A DNA stretch of 8,831 nucleotides from Acidobacteriota bacterium (GTDB lineage: Bacteria > Acidobacteriota > Aminicenantia > UBA2199): NCBI GenBank assembly GCA_028749105.1, contig JAQUQF010000056.1, positions 1 to 8,831 on the forward strand. Direction: 5' to 3'. Positions 7,413 through 8,831 of the stretch are shown here, one piece after another. The notes under the pieces were generated by a model. The model had not been told where the DNA came from, made no database searches, and saw only the letters and a program-made list of their open reading frames with translations. Positions within the stretch are counted from its first letter, which is position 1; each line of letters opens with the position of its first letter. A program made the position numbers and the translations under genes.

Positions 7413-8505
7413 TTATCTGGGAAGCTTCAGGGATTCCTTGATATACCCGATGATGTCGCCGTCGAGGACGCGCTGGATGTCGCCGCGCTCCAGCCCGCTG
7501 CGGTGGTCCTTGATGCTCTGGTACGGCTGCATTACGTAGGAGCGGATCTGGTTGCCCCAGGCGATGCCGCCCTTGCCGTCCTCGATCTTGTCCTTGACCT
7601 TCTGCTGGTTCTTCAGCTCCAGGTCGTACAGTTTGGAGCGCAGCATCTTCATGGCCCGGTCCTTGTTCTGGTGCTGCGAGCGCTCGCTCTGGCACTGCAC
7701 CACGGTGTTGGTCGGCAGATGGACGATGCGCACGGCCGAATCGGTGCGGTTGACGTGCTGGCCGCCCTTGCCCGACGAGCGGTAGGTGTCGATGCGCAGG
7801 TCCTTGGCGTCGATGTCGACATGGATCGAGTCGTCGACCTCGGGGATGACGAAGACGGCGGCGAACGAGGTGTGGCGGCGCTTGTTGGCGTCGAAAGGCG
7901 AGATGCGCACCAGGCGGTGGACGCCGATCTCCTCCTTCAAGTATCCAAAGGCGAACTCGCCCTCGCAGCGCACGGTGACGCTCTTGATCCCCGCCTCCTC
8001 GCCGGCCAGGATGTCGGTGATCTCGGCCTTGAAGCCCATGCGCTCGCAGAAGCGCAGGTACATGCGCAGCAGGATCTCGGCCCAGTCCTGGCTCTCAGTG
8101 CCGCCGGCGCCGGGGTGAATGCTTAGAAATGCGTTGCTGGCATCGCGTTCGCCATTGAGGTAATGCTTGACCTCGGTCTCCTCGACGTACTCCTGGAAGC
8201 GGGCCATCTTTTCTTCCAGCTCGGGCAGCAGGTCGGGATCCTCGTCGATCAGCTGGAAATAGGTTTCCAGTTCCTCCATGGCAAAATTAAGTTTTCCATC
8301 CACCAGCAGAAAACTGTTCAGGATTTTTTTGTCCTTCTGCAGGCGGGCCGCTTCCTGGGGCTTGTTCCATATGGCGGGATCGGTCAGCTTGACGTCGATT
8401 TCCTTTATCTGGTCGGCTTTTTTGGCGATTTCAAAGAAACCCCCGGAGGTCGGAGGTCTTCTGCTTCAGTTCGGCGAACAGATTTTTTAGCTGAACAAGT
8501 TCCAT
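7413..8505 (-). CDS. prfB: Peptide chain release factor 2, expressed by programmed +1 frameshift
   Basis: RF2 ends translation at UGA and UAA by binding the ribosome and hydrolysing peptidyl-tRNA. The protein is encoded in two frames: 24 codons from ATG 8505 to CTT 8434, then, after skipping the T at 8433, 339 codons from 8432 to the TAA at 7413-7415. The total of 363 residues is near E. coli RF2 (365). Motifs appear in order: DPAIWNKP in the N-terminal helical region, HPGAGGTESQDW, the stop-codon recognition tripeptide SPF (202-204; RF1 would have PxT), and the catalytic GGQ (247-249) in SGKGGQHVNRTDS. The ATG at 8505 is the only ATG, GTG or TTG in frame between an upstream stop and the frameshift site. 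It has no Shine-Dalgarno sequence. The gene converges on the preceding plus-strand gene with a six-base gap and no visible terminator between them. Confidence 0.96.
8431..8445 (-). promoter_or_regulatory. prfB programmed +1 frameshift signal
   Basis: Read on the minus strand the site is CGGGGG-TTT-CTT-TGA. It consists of an internal Shine-Dalgarno-like G run (8444-8440), a three-base spacer, the slippery leucine codon CTT (8436-8434) and an in-frame TGA (8433-8431). When RF2 is scarce the ribosome pauses at TGA and slips one base forward, reading CTT then GAA in the new frame, which makes RF2 autoregulated. Arrangement and spacing are the same as in the well-studied E. coli site. The base after TGA is A here rather than the C of E. 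coli. The TGA is codon 25, compared with codon 26 in E. coli. Confidence 0.95.
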
Positions 8506-8511
8506 GCGATG

Positions 8512-8540
8512 ATTGTAGCGGGTTTCGCCTAGCCCGTCAA
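8512..8540 (-). promoter_or_regulatory. Sigma-70-type promoter of prfB
   Basis: On the minus strand a -35 hexamer TTGACG (8540-8535) is followed by a 17-base spacer and the -10 hexamer TACAAT (8517-8512). Each matches the sigma-70 consensus at five of six positions with ideal spacing. Only six bases separate the -10 from the prfB ATG at 8505, so transcription starting about seven bases after the -10 would begin at or next to the start codon. Confidence 0.7.
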
Positions 8541-8583
8541 GGACTTGGCATTTGGCGTTCGGAAAGAAAAAGCTTAGACGGAT

Positions 8584-8612
8584 TTGCCTGGGGAGCGGTT
8601 TTATACTATAAT
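8584..8612 (+). promoter_or_regulatory. Sigma-70-type promoter of the trmJ-like gene
   Basis: A perfect -10 hexamer TATAAT (8607-8612) lies 17 bases after a weak -35, TTGCCT (8584-8589, four of six consensus matches). An overlapping alternative -10, TATACT, lies at 8602-8607. The start would be near 8619, giving a leader of about 25 bases before the ATG at 8644. It points away from the prfB promoter, making 8506-8643 a compact divergent promoter region. Confidence 0.6.
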
Positions 8613-8643
8613 TTCAGCGTTTTTAGTGAAAAAACAAGGAAAA

Positions 8644-8831
8644 ATGAAAGAAATCCTGGAACGAGTTCACCTCGTGCTGGTCGAGCCCAAGCAGCCGGGC
8701 AACATCGGCTCGGTGGTGCGGGCCATGAAGAATCTGGGGCTTTCCCATTTGCGTCTGGTCAACCCCGTCCCCTTTCGCGAGGAGGCCGTGCAGAAAAAGA
8801 TGGGCTACCCCTCGCAGGAGATCATCGCCGC
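8644..8831 (+). CDS. trmJ: TrmJ-like tRNA 2'-O-methyltransferase (SPOUT family), N-terminal part
   Basis: Only the first 62 codons are in the window; the gene continues past the right edge. The visible part reads VHLVLVEPKQPGNIGSVVRAMKNLGLSHLRLVNP. The block PGNIGSVVRAMKNLGL (18-33) is motif 1 of the SpoU/TrmH branch of SPOUT methyltransferases, which transfer a methyl group from S-adenosylmethionine to a ribose 2'-OH. The combination of VLVExxxPGNIGSxxRAMKxxGL and LVNP near the N-terminus is typical of TrmJ, which methylates position 32 of tRNAs. The C-terminal region needed to separate TrmJ from other SpoU members is missing. The ATG is preceded by AAGGA at 8636-8640 with a short three-base spacer. 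An in-frame GTG at 8626 is a less likely alternative start. Confidence 0.85.
   Translation, partial: MKEILERVHLVLVEPKQPGNIGSVVRAMKNLGLSHLRLVNPVPFREEAVQKKMGYPSQEIIA

Noticed and set aside
7399..7420. Short inverted repeat CCAG...CTGG between the convergent genes as a terminator
   Set aside because: The stem is only four base pairs with a long loop and no T tract on either strand.
8433..8433. prfB frame break as a pseudogene or sequencing error
   Set aside because: The break sits exactly at CTT-TGA after a G run with the known spacing of the RF2 frameshift signal, and the rest of the protein is intact.

Overview
The window is bacterial chromosomal DNA of high GC content; one 60-base row I counted inside the secreted-protein gene (6421-6480) is about 62% G+C. 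It has dense, same-direction gene packing. It encodes a bacterial release factor 2 with the classic programmed +1 frameshift, and the start of a SPOUT-type tRNA methyltransferase gene. I cannot assign the organism from sequence alone. The mixture of an animal-like UDP-glucose dehydrogenase, GC-rich coding and rhamnose/uronate nucleotide-sugar genes would fit an uncultivated Gram-negative-type lineage (for example Acidobacteriota/Aminicenantes-like), but that is only a guess.

Region 1 (1-5553, + strand) is a tightly spaced run of nucleotide-sugar genes that looks like one transcription unit entering from outside the window. In order it holds the C-terminal end of a UDP-glucuronate 4-epimerase-like protein, a UDP-glucose 6-dehydrogenase, GlmS (glucosamine-6-phosphate synthase), RmlA (glucose-1-phosphate thymidylyltransferase) and RmlD (dTDP-4-dehydrorhamnose reductase). 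Together they would supply UDP-glucuronate and UDP-galacturonate, glucosamine-6-phosphate (towards UDP-GlcNAc) and part of the dTDP-rhamnose route. RmlB and RmlC are not in the window.

Region 2 (5550-7406, + strand) is a gene overlapping rmlD by four bases. It encodes a 618-residue protein with a signal peptide, a probable N-terminal beta-sandwich and a large helical domain that looks like a six-hairpin glycosidase. Its family and substrate are not clear, and it is the least ordinary gene here. Its last ~130 bases are noticeably AT-richer than the rest.

Region 3 (7413-8831) holds translation and tRNA-modification genes. prfB lies on the minus strand, convergent with region 2 and only six bases from it. 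It must be read through an in-frame TGA by +1 frameshifting to give a 363-residue RF2. Upstream of it is a 138-base divergent intergenic region with a strong-looking promoter for prfB, placed so that the mRNA would be leaderless or nearly so, and a second promoter for a trmJ-like methyltransferase gene that runs off the right edge.

No mobile element, CRISPR array, tRNA, rRNA or phage gene was seen. I did not find a clearly new multi-gene system. The best leads are the unassigned secreted glycosidase-like protein and the apparently leaderless, frameshift-controlled prfB.
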